Below are positions 44,011-53,647 of a stretch of 64,000 nucleotides of DNA, piece by piece. Numbering within the stretch: position 1 is the first letter of the stretch; every line of letters starts with the position of its first letter. The notes below the pieces were generated by a model. The model was given only the letters and a program-made list of their open reading frames with translations, did not search any database and was not told where the DNA came from. The position numbers were made by a program, and so were the translations under genes. The stretch is taken from contig CASGCE010000008.1 in the NCBI GenBank assembly GCA_949299935.1, positions 1 through 64,000 on the forward strand. Reading direction: 5' to 3'. This DNA comes from an uncultured bacterium (GTDB lineage: Bacteria; Cyanobacteriota; Vampirovibrionia; Gastranaerophilales; Gastranaerophilaceae).

Positions 44011-44058
44011 TAGTTTCTCCTTTTATTGGCGGGGATATTATCCCCGCTTAAATTATTT

Positions 44059-47000
44059 CTAAAGATCACCGAAAGTTGTCGGTGTTTCAAAGAAGTTGAT
44101 ATTCAACAACTCTGAATCTATATCTGATAATGTGCGTTTTGGTGCTGATTTTCTCAAATCATCCATATCGCTCATTAAGTCGACTTCTTCACCGTCTTTT
44201 TTCGCTACTGTAATATCCAAACCGATACTTTGCAATTCTCTTACAAGTACCTTAAACGATTCAGGAATGCCGGGTCTTGGGATATTATCGCCTTTTACGA
44301 TTGATTCGTAAGCTCGGTTTCTGCCGTTTACATCATCGGATTTGATTGTTAACATTTCCTGTAATGTATAAGCAGCACCGTATGCTTCCAATGCCCATAC
44401 TTCCATTTCTCCGAATCTTTGTCCGCCGAATTGTGCCTTACCGCCTAAAGGTTGTTGAGTTACCAATGAGTATGGCCCTGTTGAACGTGCGTGAATTTTG
44501 TCGTCAACCAGGTGGACAAGTTTTAGGATGTATGAAAGTCCTACTGCAACCGGTTCATCAAACGGTTCACCTGTTCTTCCGTCGATAAGTCTTACTTTAC
44601 CGTCTTCTGTTACCCAATCGCATCCGCTTTCTTTAATACCTTTCAATAATTCATATTTTGTTGCGATTTCTGATTGAGCTTCACCGTACATTTCATCGAA
44701 TGAAGGTGCTTCGTAGTAGTTTCCTGTTAAATATGCTGCCAAACCAAGCAATAACTCGTAAGTTTGACCAACGTTCATACGTGAAGGAACACCAAGCGGG
44801 TTCAACACGATATCAACAGGTGTACCGTCCGGCATAAACGGCATATCTTCCTTCGGTAAAATACGTGATACGATACCTTTGTTACCGTGACGTCCTGAAA
44901 GTTTATCACCAACTGAAACTTTACGTTTTTGTGCTATGTAAACTCGGATTACGGTATTTGCACCCGGCGGCAATTCGTCGCCTTTTTCTCTGTCAAACAC
45001 CTTAACGTCGATAACGCGGCCGCCTTCGCCGTGGGGAACCCTTAAAGAGTTATCTTTTACATCTCTTGCTTTTTCAGCAAAGATTGCTCTTAAAAGTTTT
45101 TCTTCAGGCGGATGTTCAGATTCACCTTTTGGTGTAACTTTACCGACTAATATATCGTCTGCATAAACTCTTGCACCGATACGGACAATCCCGCGTTCAT
45201 CCAAATGTCTCAACGCATCTTCTGACACGTTCGGAATTTCACGTGTAATTTCTTCCGGTCCGAGTTTTGTTTGTCTTGCGTCTATTTCCAATTTTTCAAT
45301 GTGAATTGATGTGAAAATATCATCGTGAACGCATCTTTCTGATAACAAGATGGCATCTTCGAAGTTGTAACCTTCCCAAGGCATATACGCCACTATTACG
45401 TTTTTGCCCAATGAAAGCTCTCCGCCGCATGTTGATGCACCGTCTGCAATCACATCGCCAACTTTTACCTTGTCGCCTTCATTTACTATCGGTCTTTGGT
45501 TAATGCACGTATCTTGGTTACTTCTTACGTATTTCATCAACTGATATACGTGAGGATTATTCTGTTTATCACGAATGATGATTTCTTCACCGACTACTTT
45601 TTCCACAGTCCCGTCAACATCTGATACTATTACCATACCTGAGTCTTTGGCTGCTCTTGATTCTAAACCCGTACCTACTACGGGTCTTTCCGTAATAAAT
45701 AACGGAACTGCTTGACGCTGCATGTTTGAGCCCATTAGCGCACGGTTCGCATCGTCGTGTTCAATAAACGGAATCATTGATGTGGCAACTGATATTATCT
45801 GAATAGGACAAACTCCCACGTAGTCAACTTTCTTTGAATCACCCATTGTGAACTCTGAGTGGTATCGTACCGGTACATATTCATCTTTAAAGCTTCTGTC
45901 TTTATTTAATTGTACGTCCGCCGGCGCTACACGGAAGTTTTCATCTTCATCCGCTGTCAAGTAGTGTACTTCGTCCGTAACAATTCCGTCTTTTACCACA
46001 AAGAAAGGTGATTCTACAAATCCGTAGTCGTTTACTTTTGCGTGTGTTGCCAATGAACCTATCAAACCTGCATTCGGACCTTCAGGTGTTTCAACAGGAC
46101 AAATACGTCCGTAGTGTGACGGATGAATATCTCGAACTGCAAAACCTGCACGTTCTCTCATTAAACCGCCAGGTCCTAATGCTGAAATACGTCTTTTGTG
46201 TGTTAATTCAGCTAATGGGTTTGTTTGGTCCATGAATTGTGATAATTGTGAACTTCCAAAAAATTCTTTCAATGAAGCAACTAATGGTTTAGTGTTCAAC
46301 AAGTTCAACGGGGTTAATGTTTCTGAATCCTGCAGGGTCATTCTTTCTTTCACAATTCTTTCAATTCTTGAAAGACCTACTCTGAATTGGTTTTGTAACA
46401 ATTCACCTACTGAACGGATTCTTCTGTTCCCCAAGTGGTCGATGTCATCCAATGTACCTTCGTCATATGTTAAATTAATCAGGTATTCAATCGATGCAAC
46501 GATATCTTGAACTGTTAATGTTCTTTGGTTTTTCGGAATGTTTAAGTTCAATTTTTTGTTTAACTTATAACGACCTACACGACCGATGTCGTATTTTTTC
46601 TCATCAAAGAAACGTGCTTCCAATATTGAACGCCCGCCTTGAGGAGATGCCGGATCGCCGGGTCTTAGTTTTTTGTATACTTCGATTAAGGCATCGTCTG
46701 TTGTTTCTGTTGTATCTTTGTCCAATGTCTTTTTCAAAAATTCAAAGTGCGTGAACAAAGTCTCCATTTCAGAAACGGTTATACCCATTGCCTTTAATAG
46801 AGTTGTTGCTAGGATTTTTCTGTTCTTGTCTATCTTAACATAGATTAAATCGTTGCTGTCTGTTTCTATTTTTAACCATGCTCCGCGGTTAGGTATCATT
46901 GTTGCATTGTATAATCTCTTTCCTGTTGGTGAAACTTCACGCTTGAAATATACTCCGGGCGAACGCACTATCTGTGATACGATTACCCGCTCTGCTCCGT

Positions 47001-47376
47001 TTACAATGAATGTACCCTTGTCCGTCATTGTCGGTATATCACCTATGTATACCTCTTGTTCTTTGATTTCTCCGCTGTCACGGTTCACTAATCTTATCAT
47101 GACACGCAATTGCTTCGCATATGTCGCATCGTGAATCCTTGCTTCTTCTACTGTATACTTTGCATTATCAAAAGTATAATTTGGCAAGAAGTGTAATTCT
47201 AATCTCCCGGTGTAGTCTTTTATCGGGCTGAAAGACAGTAATTCCTCCTTTAAACCCTCTTTTAAAAACCACTCGAAAGATTTCTTTTGCACTTCAATAA
47301 GGTCCGGTAAATCATCCAATCGAGTATGCGGAATACCCATTGGAGTTACTCTTTCTGCGTATTTTGTCTTAGACAT
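44059..47376 (-). CDS. rpoB: RNA polymerase beta subunit
   Basis: 1105 residues, shorter than the E. coli 1342 and like cyanobacterial RpoB. Rifampicin-region segments ([29 protein letters not shown], quoted here in parts: [24 protein letters not shown]), [20 protein letters not shown] and the C-terminal [20 protein letters not shown] are conserved. The Asp-Gln-x-Asn and His-Lys-Arg-Arg residues of the rifamycin pocket look wild type. Ribosome site GAGG before ATG. Unlike most bacteria it is not preceded by rplJ-rplL; it has its own promoter and a long leader. Confidence 0.98.
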   Translation of the reverse strand: MSKTKYAERVTPMGIPHTRLDDLPDLIEVQKKSFEWFLKEGLKEELLSFSPIKDYTGRLELHFLPNYTFDNAKYTVEEARIHDATYAKQLRVMIRLVNRDSGEIKEQEVYIGDIPTMTDKGTFIVNGAERVIVSQIVRSPGVYFKREVSPTGKRLYNATMIPNRGAWLKIETDSNDLIYVKIDKNRKILATTLLKAMGITVSEMETLFTHFEFLKKTLDKDTTETTDDALIEVYKKLRPGDPASPQGGRSILEARFFDEKKYDIGRVGRYKLNKKLNLNIPKNQRTLTVQDIVASIEYLINLTYDEGTLDDIDHLGNRRIRSVGELLQNQFRVGLSRIERIVKERMTLQDSETLTPLNLLNTKPLVASLKEFFGSSQLSQFMDQTNPLAELTHKRRISALGPGGLMRERAGFAVRDIHPSHYGRICPVETPEGPNAGLIGSLATHAKVNDYGFVESPFFVVKDGIVTDEVHYLTADEDENFRVAPADVQLNKDRSFKDEYVPVRYHSEFTMGDSKKVDYVGVCPIQIISVATSMIPFIEHDDANRALMGSNMQRQAVPLFITERPVVGTGLESRAAKDSGMVIVSDVDGTVEKVVGEEIIIRDKQNNPHVYQLMKYVRSNQDTCINQRPIVNEGDKVKVGDVIADGASTCGGELSLGKNVIVAYMPWEGYNFEDAILLSERCVHDDIFTSIHIEKLEIDARQTKLGPEEITREIPNVSEDALRHLDERGIVRIGARVYADDILVGKVTPKGESEHPPEEKLLRAIFAEKARDVKDNSLRVPHGEGGRVIDVKVFDREKGDELPPGANTVIRVYIAQKRKVSVGDKLSGRHGNKGIVSRILPKEDMPFMPDGTPVDIVLNPLGVPSRMNVGQTYELLLGLAAYLTGNYYEAPSFDEMYGEAQSEIATKYELLKGIKESGCDWVTEDGKVRLIDGRTGEPFDEPVAVGLSYILKLVHLVDDKIHARSTGPYSLVTQQPLGGKAQFGGQRFGEMEVWALEAYGAAYTLQEMLTIKSDDVNGRNRAYESIVKGDNIPRPGIPESFKVLVRELQSIGLDITVAKKDGEEVDLMSDMDDLRKSAPKRTLSDIDSELLNINFFETPTTFGDL

Positions 47377-47538
47377 TAAATTACCTCATTTTCATAAATG
47401 GTGTACGTACTAAACTTTTAAAATTTTTCTAACTTGAGGCTGTTAACCTTTTGCCGAAAATCGGCAAATATATATATTCTTAGGGGCTTTTGGGTTTTGA
47501 ACACATACAACCCCCACTTTACTTTTGCATGTTACTTC

Positions 47539-47566
47539 ATCATATTACATCAATATTTTTAGTCAA
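47539..47566 (-). promoter_or_regulatory. Probable rpoB promoter
   Basis: Minus-strand TTGACT (47561-47566), 16-nt spacer, TATGAT (47539-47544). Transcript start predicted near 47532, about 155 nt before the rpoB ATG. Confidence 0.6.
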
Positions 47567-47780
47567 GAAATCTTAAACCTATTTTTTATTGTTTGTTAAT
47601 TTTTTGTTACATTGATTTTCTTATGTCTTGAAAGCCGCATTATATCTGTATTTGGCTGTCAAGATATAAATCTTATATATCCATTTGCGGCTATTTTGCA
47701 TTCCCGGCTTTAACTTTTGCCCTGTTGGTTTTACTCTCTTTTGTTTAACTGTATAAATCCTTGCAAATCTTGAGAATTTT

Positions 47781-47789
47781 TGTTAGTAT
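47781..47789 (+). promoter_or_regulatory. Extended -10 promoter, leaderless start
   Basis: TGT-TAGTAT ends seven bases before ATG 47797. The earlier in-frame starts would run through this box. Confidence 0.5.
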
Positions 47790-47796
47790 GTTTAAT

Positions 47797-48399
47797 ATGA
47801 AAAGAATATTCTGTTTAGTGGCTTTATTATTTTTCGGATTGACGGTTAATGCCGAGGGTATTACTCTGACGGGTGAGGCTCGCTTTGACTGGGTTGATAT
47901 GACTCAGATTCAGCGCGATTCGACAATTGAATATTATCACAATATCCTTTTTGGCGATAACAGTGTTAATAATTATTCGAAAGATCAATTCACGGAACAA
48001 TTCAAGCCGTTTAAAAAAGACCAAAATTACAAGGAACATTATATGCTTGCAAAAGAAGATGTTAAGGAAACTGCTGAGGCTAATATTTGTTCCTTTTACT
48101 ACAAGAAAAATATACTCATTATTTACGCACTTCAATACAAAGATAATCCTCGTAATGTCTTTTATTATGACCCTTACGGACATTTACGCTACGTGGACGT
48201 TATTTCTGAAAATTATCCTGATTTTCCTTATGACTCAAAGCAGTACAAAGCCGATGGGAAACTTGTAAGTGCCATATATTTTGTGTCAAAGGATATGCAA
48301 TATATGTACGAACCTGACGGTAAATTTAAGGGTTTGTGGTACAAGGAAAAAATGTATGACAGAAACGGTAAACAAAAAGTTGTAAGAACTAATTGGTAA
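47797..48399 (+). CDS. Exported protein of unknown function
   Basis: 200 residues from ATG 47797; longer in-frame starts at 47761 or 47788 would translate the promoter. Signal peptide MKRIFCLVALLFFGLTVNA with a clear cleavage site before Glu-Gly. The mature chain is rich in Tyr, Lys and Asp; its second half repeats a YDPYGHLRY...YEPDGKFKG...YDRNGKQKV pattern (about every 25-50 residues), somewhat like MORN/toxin_YwqK-type 'x-D/N-G-K/H' strands. No named family. Divergent from rpoB and closed by a terminator. Confidence 0.75.
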   Translation: MKRIFCLVALLFFGLTVNAEGITLTGEARFDWVDMTQIQRDSTIEYYHNILFGDNSVNNYSKDQFTEQFKPFKKDQNYKEHYMLAKEDVKETAEANICSFYYKKNILIIYALQYKDNPRNVFYYDPYGHLRYVDVISENYPDFPYDSKQYKADGKLVSAIYFVSKDMQYMYEPDGKFKGLWYKEKMYDRNGKQKVVRTNW

Positions 48400-48406
48400 T
48401 TTTAAA

Positions 48407-48433
48407 GGCGGATTTGACATCCGCCCTTGTTTT
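48407..48433. terminator. Intrinsic terminator
   Basis: GGCGGAT (48407-48413) / ATCCGCC (48419-48425), 5-nt loop, then a T-rich run (TTGTTTTG). It ends the exported-protein gene and faces the convergent gene at 48435. The stem core is the same as in the terminator at 61561. Confidence 0.8.
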
Positions 48434-48434
48434 G

Positions 48435-48728
48435 TTATTTACCTGTTTTTTTATCAAACTTGTGAGGTGCTTTGTGCTCTACCGGAGGAACTGCTTCCCC
48501 ATCAAAATCAATATGATGTCTGTAGCGGTCACATCCGCATTCGTGATGATACGGCGGAGGATACATACCCGGATTTGGTACAGGTGGTTTTTCTATTGCA
48601 TGAAACAGGCACAATGCAAAAAATACTCCGAAAAATGAACCGCAAGTTACGATTAAAAATTTCCTGAAACTTTTTGACATGCATATGCATTCACATTGCT
48701 TGTCTTCAAATTTTTTTTCTTCTGTCAT
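48435..48728 (-). CDS. Small membrane protein with His/Cys/Pro-rich tail
   Basis: 97 residues. A cytoplasmic N-terminus with CECIC (three Cys in five residues), one transmembrane helix (about 23-46), then a Pro-rich stretch and the cluster PPPYHHECGCDRYRHH. The paired Cys and His groups on both sides of the membrane suggest metal binding, which is inference. Unrecognised. Strong AAAGGAGA ribosome site before ATG 48728. Confidence 0.65.
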   Translation of the reverse strand: MTEEKKFEDKQCECICMSKSFRKFLIVTCGSFFGVFFALCLFHAIEKPPVPNPGMYPPPYHHECGCDRYRHHIDFDGEAVPPVEHKAPHKFDKKTGK

Positions 48729-48899
48729 AATCTTTTCTCCTTTTTTTACATACTAACCCATATAGTATCTCTAGTTATTATAATTTATTATAACTGTTTT
48801 TTGCAAAAATTGTTCATTTGTTAAGAAGAAATAATAAATTTTGTTTAAATTTTTTTATTCATTCTCGAATATTGAGTGAAAATTGTTAATTGTTTCCAA

Positions 48900-51476
48900 T
48901 TAGTTTTTAACAATTGACAGGATATAATTATCGTTAAAATATTTGTTAGCTGTTTCTGTTATATCGGATTCTGTTACACTGTTTATAAGTTTTGCATATT
49001 TATTTTTAAAATCATAGCCCCGTTTCGAAACCTCAAACCATCCTGAAGTCGTGGCTTTTTCAAGGTTTGTTTCCTGTGCTATGACAAACTGTCCGATTAG
49101 CTTGTCTTTGGCGTTTTGAAGCTCTTTTGTTCCTACGTATTCGGTTTTCAGTCTGTTAATTTCTTCAAATAATTTAGTTTTTGCGCGTTCAAGGGTTTTA
49201 GGGTTTGTACCTATGTATACTACAAAGTTTCCCTTTAGCATGCCGGGGCTGTAATTTGAGCCCAATTGGTAGGCAAGACCCTCTTGATCCCTAAGATTTT
49301 TGAATAAGCGCGAACTCATGCCGGAACCGAGCATTGAATTTATTACCTGAAGCGTGGCATAGTCTTTCAAATCCTGTAAACCTGATGTTTGCCAGCCCAA
49401 AAATATCCATGCAGTTTCGCTGTTTTTGTCAGTTTGTATTGATATTTTCGGCTTTTGGTTATTTGCAATGGTATACTTGTTATAGTCAAAAGCTTCAGCC
49501 GATTTGTTCTGAAATATTTTTGTAAGTGCATTGATTGTTTTTTCTTTGTCGGGGTTACCGTTTATTGATATCACTGTGTTTTCGGGGGCAAATAAACCGC
49601 CGTAAAATTTCTGAATATCCGATTGTTCAATTTGCGGTAATGTTTTTTCCAAAATTTTTGTGGAATTTGAGTATACGCTTCCCTGATAGATTAATGTGTT
49701 GTATTCTTCAAGCGCTTTTTGTAAAGGCAGGTCACGATTTTTGCGAATAGAATTAATTTTTTCCGAACGTATTTTTTCGATTTCGTAGTCGTCAAGTATC
49801 GCATTATTTACTAGTTCATCCAGAAGTTCAAGCGTTTTTTCGTATTCGTTTTTGGTTGTTAATATATTTATCGAAAACGCATCGGCTTTAGAATCAGGTA
49901 CGATTTTTATCCCGTTATCCTCCATTATTTGTGCAAACTCAGTTGAAGAATATTTCTTGGTACCTTTCAACATCACTGCTGCGGTAATTTTTCCTGTGCC
50001 CGGTATTGCCTCTGTAAATTCTCCGCCTTTTGAAAAGATGCTTATGGCTATAATATCGTTTGCCGTATTCGGCGTTAAAAGAAGTGTTGCACCGTTTGCA
50101 AGTTTGTATTTTTGTGTACCTGAGCTTTCACTTATTAGTGTTGATTTTGTGTTCAATGTTTTTCTGTCAGAAATCTTTATCTCCTTTGTGTTTTCCGGTA
50201 AAATTATTGATACGGCGCTTTTTTCAACACCTAGGTATTTATTTGCAACTCGTTTTACCTCTTGCGGCGTTACTTTTTTTATGTTTGAAATGTATTCTTC
50301 GTAAAATTTTGTCCCTCCGGTTGTCACAACAGTATAACCAAGTTCCTGTGCGATGTTTGTTATTGATTCTCTTGCATAGTATGTATCCCGTTCTATCATA
50401 TTTTGCGCCAGTCGGACCTGTTCTGATGTAACCCCGTTTTTCTTTATTTGCGCAATTTCATCAAAAATGTTTTTTTCCAGCTTTTCGGCATTTTCAGGTA
50501 TAAAGTTCGCTGAAATGGCAAAAAGGCCGTCCTCTTTGAAAGTGTTATTGGTAGCACTTATACTGAATGCAAGTTGCTTTTTATCTTTTATGGTCTGGTA
50601 AAGTATGGAAGACCTACCCTCGCCTAATATTGCCGCAAGTACATCAAGAGCGTACGAATCTTTGTTTGTTGTGTCGCTGCCGCGAAAGCCTATTAGCATA
50701 TATCCCGATTGGGTGGGTATATATTCCGTTTTTCTCAACTGCGAAGTTATAGGTTTTTCTTTCGGATAATTATGCTTAGGTACTTTTTTGTATTCGGTTG
50801 AAAACTCAGATTTGACTTTTGTCAATACTTCCGGTGTTTTTACGTCCCCCACTATTATTGTAACCATGTTTGACGGTGCGTAGTATTTGTTGAAATAATT
50901 CAGAACCTCTTCGCGCGTAATAGTTTCGATAATGTTGTTTTCACCTATTACTTTGCGTTTATAGGGATGAACTTTATACATCATTTTTACCAGATTGTCA
51001 TATACCTTTGTCGTCGGAGAATTTATGTCTTTACTGATTTCCTCCAGAACAACTTTTCTCTCCTTTTCCATTTCTTTTCTCGGAATGAGCGGATTTTGAA
51101 GCATATCGGCATGCATGTTTAGTGCCAAATCAAAATCTTTTGAGGGTATGGTTATGTGATAATGTGTAAAATCTTTGCTTGTGGCTGCATTGTTTACTGC
51201 GCCCTTTGCTTCAAGTATGCGATCAAATTCCCCCGGTTCGTGGTTTGTTGTCCCTTTAAAAAATAAATGCTCTAAAAAATGTGATACGCCGTTATTCTCG
51301 TCTGTTTCGTTTATTGAACCTGTTTTTACCCATGTATCTATTGTTACTATTGGATTTGTGTGTACTTCTTCTATTATAACAGTTTGACCGTTGTCAAGTT
51401 TGTATACATTAAACTCGGCCGCTGAAGCATATCCGCATAGTATTGTCAAACACAATAAAATAATTACGTTTCTCAT
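48900..51476 (-). CDS. Exported M16-family zinc protease (two M16 halves)
   Basis: 858 residues with a signal peptide (about 1-19). The first half carries the inverted zinc motif His66-Phe-Leu-Glu69-His70 and a downstream Glu in the ERKVVLEEI segment, so it should be active; the second half (about 440-858) has the same fold without HxxEH, as is usual for the paired, pitrilysin-like enzymes. Two halves close into a chamber that degrades peptides, here in the periplasm. The family also has processing roles next to pqq or secreted-peptide genes, but no such partner is seen. GGGG-rich ribosome site before ATG. Confidence 0.93.
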   Translation of the reverse strand: MRNVIILLCLTILCGYASAAEFNVYKLDNGQTVIIEEVHTNPIVTIDTWVKTGSINETDENNGVSHFLEHLFFKGTTNHEPGEFDRILEAKGAVNNAATSKDFTHYHITIPSKDFDLALNMHADMLQNPLIPRKEMEKERKVVLEEISKDINSPTTKVYDNLVKMMYKVHPYKRKVIGENNIIETITREEVLNYFNKYYAPSNMVTIIVGDVKTPEVLTKVKSEFSTEYKKVPKHNYPKEKPITSQLRKTEYIPTQSGYMLIGFRGSDTTNKDSYALDVLAAILGEGRSSILYQTIKDKKQLAFSISATNNTFKEDGLFAISANFIPENAEKLEKNIFDEIAQIKKNGVTSEQVRLAQNMIERDTYYARESITNIAQELGYTVVTTGGTKFYEEYISNIKKVTPQEVKRVANKYLGVEKSAVSIILPENTKEIKISDRKTLNTKSTLISESSGTQKYKLANGATLLLTPNTANDIIAISIFSKGGEFTEAIPGTGKITAAVMLKGTKKYSSTEFAQIMEDNGIKIVPDSKADAFSINILTTKNEYEKTLELLDELVNNAILDDYEIEKIRSEKINSIRKNRDLPLQKALEEYNTLIYQGSVYSNSTKILEKTLPQIEQSDIQKFYGGLFAPENTVISINGNPDKEKTINALTKIFQNKSAEAFDYNKYTIANNQKPKISIQTDKNSETAWIFLGWQTSGLQDLKDYATLQVINSMLGSGMSSRLFKNLRDQEGLAYQLGSNYSPGMLKGNFVVYIGTNPKTLERAKTKLFEEINRLKTEYVGTKELQNAKDKLIGQFVIAQETNLEKATTSGWFEVSKRGYDFKNKYAKLINSVTESDITETANKYFNDNYILSIVKN

Positions 51477-51535
51477 ATTATCCCCTTCTACTTAAATATT
51501 ACTATAAAATTTTTAATAGAAAAGTAGTTATAAGG

Positions 51536-51820
51536 TTATTTTTTGAAAACCATGTGTTTGACTGTTTTGTACACACCTATACCTGCAACTGCCAAAAGTG
51601 TGCACCAAACACCTACCGGTGTTTTTTTTCTGTCGGCTCTTTTTTCCTTTTTTTGTTTTACGAAAATATCTTGTGATATTTGATTAAAATTTTTTGTTGC
51701 TTTATAGTGTGAATATATCTCCGGCTCCGGATGATAATCCGGTGCTTGCACTTCACCAAGAACATATGGCGGATTTTTCATCGGCAAGTTTGCCGCATTT
51801 TCCTTCACTACTGTTTCCAT
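51536..51820 (-). CDS. Small tail-anchored membrane protein
   Basis: 94 residues. A hydrophilic, Pro-rich N-terminus (NPPYVLGEVQAPDYHPEPEIYS), a basic stretch (KQKKEKRADRKK), and one C-terminal transmembrane helix (about 69-86) with a basic end, so probably anchored with the N-terminus in the cytoplasm. Unrecognised. On the minus strand TGT-TTTAAT (51827-51835) ends six bases before the ATG, another leaderless candidate. Confidence 0.55.
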   Translation of the reverse strand: METVVKENAANLPMKNPPYVLGEVQAPDYHPEPEIYSHYKATKNFNQISQDIFVKQKKEKRADRKKTPVGVWCTLLAVAGIGVYKTVKHMVFKK

Positions 51821-51826
51821 AGTTTT

Positions 51827-51835
51827 ATTAAAACA
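51827..51835 (-). promoter_or_regulatory. Extended -10, leaderless start of small membrane protein
   Basis: Minus-strand TGT-TTTAAT, six bases before ATG 51820, no ribosome site. Confidence 0.4.
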
Positions 51836-51895
51836 ATAAACATAAAAAAATTGCCTTTTGTTTGTATTTATATTAAGATTTTATTGGCTTTTCAT

Positions 51896-51938
51896 TTGAC
51901 TTATTGTTTAATGGAGTATAAAATAAGAATAATTATCA
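51896..51938 (+). promoter_or_regulatory. perR promoter with PerR/Fur-type box
   Basis: TTGACT (51896-51901), 17-nt spacer, TAAAAT (51919-51924). Immediately downstream, TAAGAATAATTATCA (51924-51938) matches, on the minus strand, 12 of 15 positions of the PerR box TTATAATNATTATAA, an imperfect 7-1-7 palindrome. A repressor bound there would cover the -10 and start, predicting autoregulation of perR and the genes behind it. Confidence 0.6.
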
Positions 51939-51954
51939 ATTTGAGGTTTAAAAC

Positions 51955-52329
51955 ATGAATTATTCGAAACAAAGAGAAGTTGTATTAAATTCGTTAAAAG
52001 AAAACGTAATACATCCTACTGCAGAGAATTTGTATTCTATAATTCAGATTGAATATCCCGAAGTCAGTAAAGCTACTTTATACAGGAATTTGAGTCAACT
52101 TGCAAAAGCGGGTTTAATAAGAAAAATTGACGGACTTGACTCATCAGCGCATTTTGACCATAATACAAAGTTACACTATCATTTTATTTGTGAAAAATGT
52201 GGTAAAGTGTTTGATATAAGTACTGATGTTGCTCAGAATATTGTAAAAAAAGCTGAGCAGGAAACGGGTTTTAAAATTACGAGTCACGAAATAGTATTCA
52301 AAGGCTTGTGTAAAGACTGTAAAAATTAA
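51955..52329 (+). CDS. perR: PerR-type peroxide-sensing repressor (Fur family)
   Basis: 124 residues. N-terminal winged helix, then a metal-sensing dimer domain. The regulatory metal ligands of PerR can be placed: His20, Asp68, His74, His76 and Asp87; an Asp at the last position (rather than Glu) is the PerR, not Fur, signature. Structural zinc is held by Cys79/Cys82 (CEKC) and Cys119/Cys122 (CKDC). With Fe(II) it would be oxidised by peroxide and release DNA. It heads the rubredoxin-rubrerythrin-flavodiiron cluster and has a PerR-like box in its own promoter. The N-terminus is about 17 residues shorter than the Bacillus protein. Confidence 0.9.
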   Translation: MNYSKQREVVLNSLKENVIHPTAENLYSIIQIEYPEVSKATLYRNLSQLAKAGLIRKIDGLDSSAHFDHNTKLHYHFICEKCGKVFDISTDVAQNIVKKAEQETGFKITSHEIVFKGLCKDCKN

Positions 52330-52342
52330 AAGGAGAGAAATT

Positions 52343-52489
52343 ATGGAAAAGTATTTGTGTACAGTGTGCGGTTATGTTTATGATCCGGCTGAAAATGGTG
52401 ATATACCGTTTAAGAAGCTTGAAGATGATTGGACTTGCCCTTTATGCGCCATGCCTAAAGAGATGTTTGAAGTATTAGTTGAAGAATAG
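52343..52489 (+). CDS. Rubredoxin
   Basis: 48 residues, slightly shorter than usual (52-54). One-iron electron carrier: the Fe(Cys)4 site is [10 protein letters not shown] near the N-terminus and [11 protein letters not shown] near the C-terminus, with the conserved DDWTCP. AAGGAGAG before the ATG. It lies 13 bp after perR and 11 bp before the first rubrerythrin, so it is the likely electron donor for the reductases of this cluster. Confidence 0.95.
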   Translation: MEKYLCTVCGYVYDPAENGDIPFKKLEDDWTCPLCAMPKEMFEVLVEE

Positions 52490-52500
52490 GGGTATGTTAT

Positions 52501-53040
52501 ATGGAATTAAAAGGTACCAAAACGGAAAAGAATCTTATGACAGCGTTTGCCGGCGAATCGGAGGCAAGAAATAAATATACTTACTATGCTTCACAAGCGA
52601 AAAAAGATGGTTTTGTGCAAATAAGTCGAATTTTTGAGGAAACCGCAAATAACGAAAAAGAACATGCAAAGTTGTGGTTCAAATATCTTCACGAAGGCAA
52701 AGTTCCCGAAACCATCAAGGCGCTTGAAGACGCAGCAAATGGTGAACATTACGAATGGACTCAGATGTATGCGCAGTTTGCACAGGAGGCTAAAGAAGAA
52801 GGTTTTAGTGAGCTTGGAATACTTTTTGAAATGGTTGCCAAAATTGAAAAAGAGCACGAAGCCCGTTACAGAAAGCTGTTGGAAAATATCAAAAATAATA
52901 CGGTATTCAGCAAACCTTCATCAGTTACATGGGAGTGTGGGAATTGCGGACACGTTTTAGAAGGTGAAGTTGCACCTGAGATTTGTCCGGTTTGTAAGCA
53001 TCCCAAATCCTACTTTTTTGTGAAGGCAAAAAACTACTAG
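52501..53040 (+). CDS. rbr: Rubrerythrin (peroxide reductase)
   Basis: 179 residues. N-terminal four-helix diiron domain with all ligands in place: Glu19 (ExxxR), Glu52 and His55 (NNEKEH), Glu82 and Glu85 (GEHYEW), Glu116 and His119 (IEKEH). C-terminal rubredoxin-like domain, CGNCG...CPVC. Reduces hydrogen peroxide to water with electrons from rubredoxin/NADH systems; a standard defence of anaerobes. Eight bp before its paralogue, so co-transcribed. Confidence 0.96.
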   Translation: MELKGTKTEKNLMTAFAGESEARNKYTYYASQAKKDGFVQISRIFEETANNEKEHAKLWFKYLHEGKVPETIKALEDAANGEHYEWTQMYAQFAQEAKEEGFSELGILFEMVAKIEKEHEARYRKLLENIKNNTVFSKPSSVTWECGNCGHVLEGEVAPEICPVCKHPKSYFFVKAKNY

Positions 53041-53048
53041 GAGATAAG

Positions 53049-53585
53049 ATGTCGGTTAAAGGAACAAGAACAGAACAAAATCTTATTGAAGCTTTTGAAG
53101 ACGAAGCTTTGGCCAGATGTAAGTATTCAATATATGCGAATGCGGCTCGGGCAGAGGGTTTTGAAACTGCTGCCCGAGTTTTGGATGATTTTGCAAATAA
53201 CGAAAATGAACATGCCAAATTGTGGTTAAGACTTGTTAATGATGGTAAGCTGCCGTCTACAGAATTTAATTTGAAAAATGCTCTGGAATTTGAAAAAAAA
53301 CAGTGGACCGATAAATATTTACAATACGCTGAAGATGCTCGTCAGGATAATTTTGAGCATATAGCCGGACTTTTCGAAAAGGTAGCCGATATCGAAAAAC
53401 ATCATGCTGAAGTTATGGAACGACTTTTGCTGATGTTGAATGAATCTGAAGTTTTGCCTGATGCAAACGGGAATTTTAGCTATATGTGTTCTGAGTGCGG
53501 TTGCATTATTGAGCAAAAAGAAAGGCCGGATTATTGCCCTTTGTGTAATGAACCTACCGTGTTTTTCTTTAAAATAAAAAGATAG
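53049..53585 (+). CDS. Second rubrerythrin with an altered diiron ligand
   Basis: 178 residues, aligning without gaps to the first rubrerythrin through residue 119. It retains Glu19, Glu52, His55, Glu82, Glu116 and His119, but Glu85 is Gln85 (EKKQW instead of EHYEW). In studied rubrerythrins that Glu is the ligand that trades places with the nearby His as the centre goes from oxidised to reduced, so this protein may have changed redox behaviour. The C-terminal rubredoxin site (CSECG...CPLC) is intact. GGAGAT ribosome site; tandem duplicate by position. Confidence 0.92.
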   Translation: MSVKGTRTEQNLIEAFEDEALARCKYSIYANAARAEGFETAARVLDDFANNENEHAKLWLRLVNDGKLPSTEFNLKNALEFEKKQWTDKYLQYAEDARQDNFEHIAGLFEKVADIEKHHAEVMERLLLMLNESEVLPDANGNFSYMCSECGCIIEQKERPDYCPLCNEPTVFFFKIKR

Positions 53586-53647
53586 CCAAAATGGGTTTTG
53601 TACAAAATGACAAAATGTTATATAAATAGTTTTGAGAAGGAGCGATA

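Larger units (their letters stand above)
47377..47796. other. 420-bp gene-free region: rpoB leader and divergent promoters
   Basis: No gene on either strand. On the minus strand it holds the rpoB promoter (47539-47566) and about 155 nt of leader with two possible hairpins: TTTGCCGA/TCGGCAAA near 47450 and a GGGGTT/AACCCC-type pairing near 47485-47515. Farther up, TTGACA and TATAAT occur on the minus strand with only 12 bases between them, too close for a standard promoter. The plus-strand end carries the promoter of the exported protein at 47797. AT-rich throughout. Confidence 0.6.
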
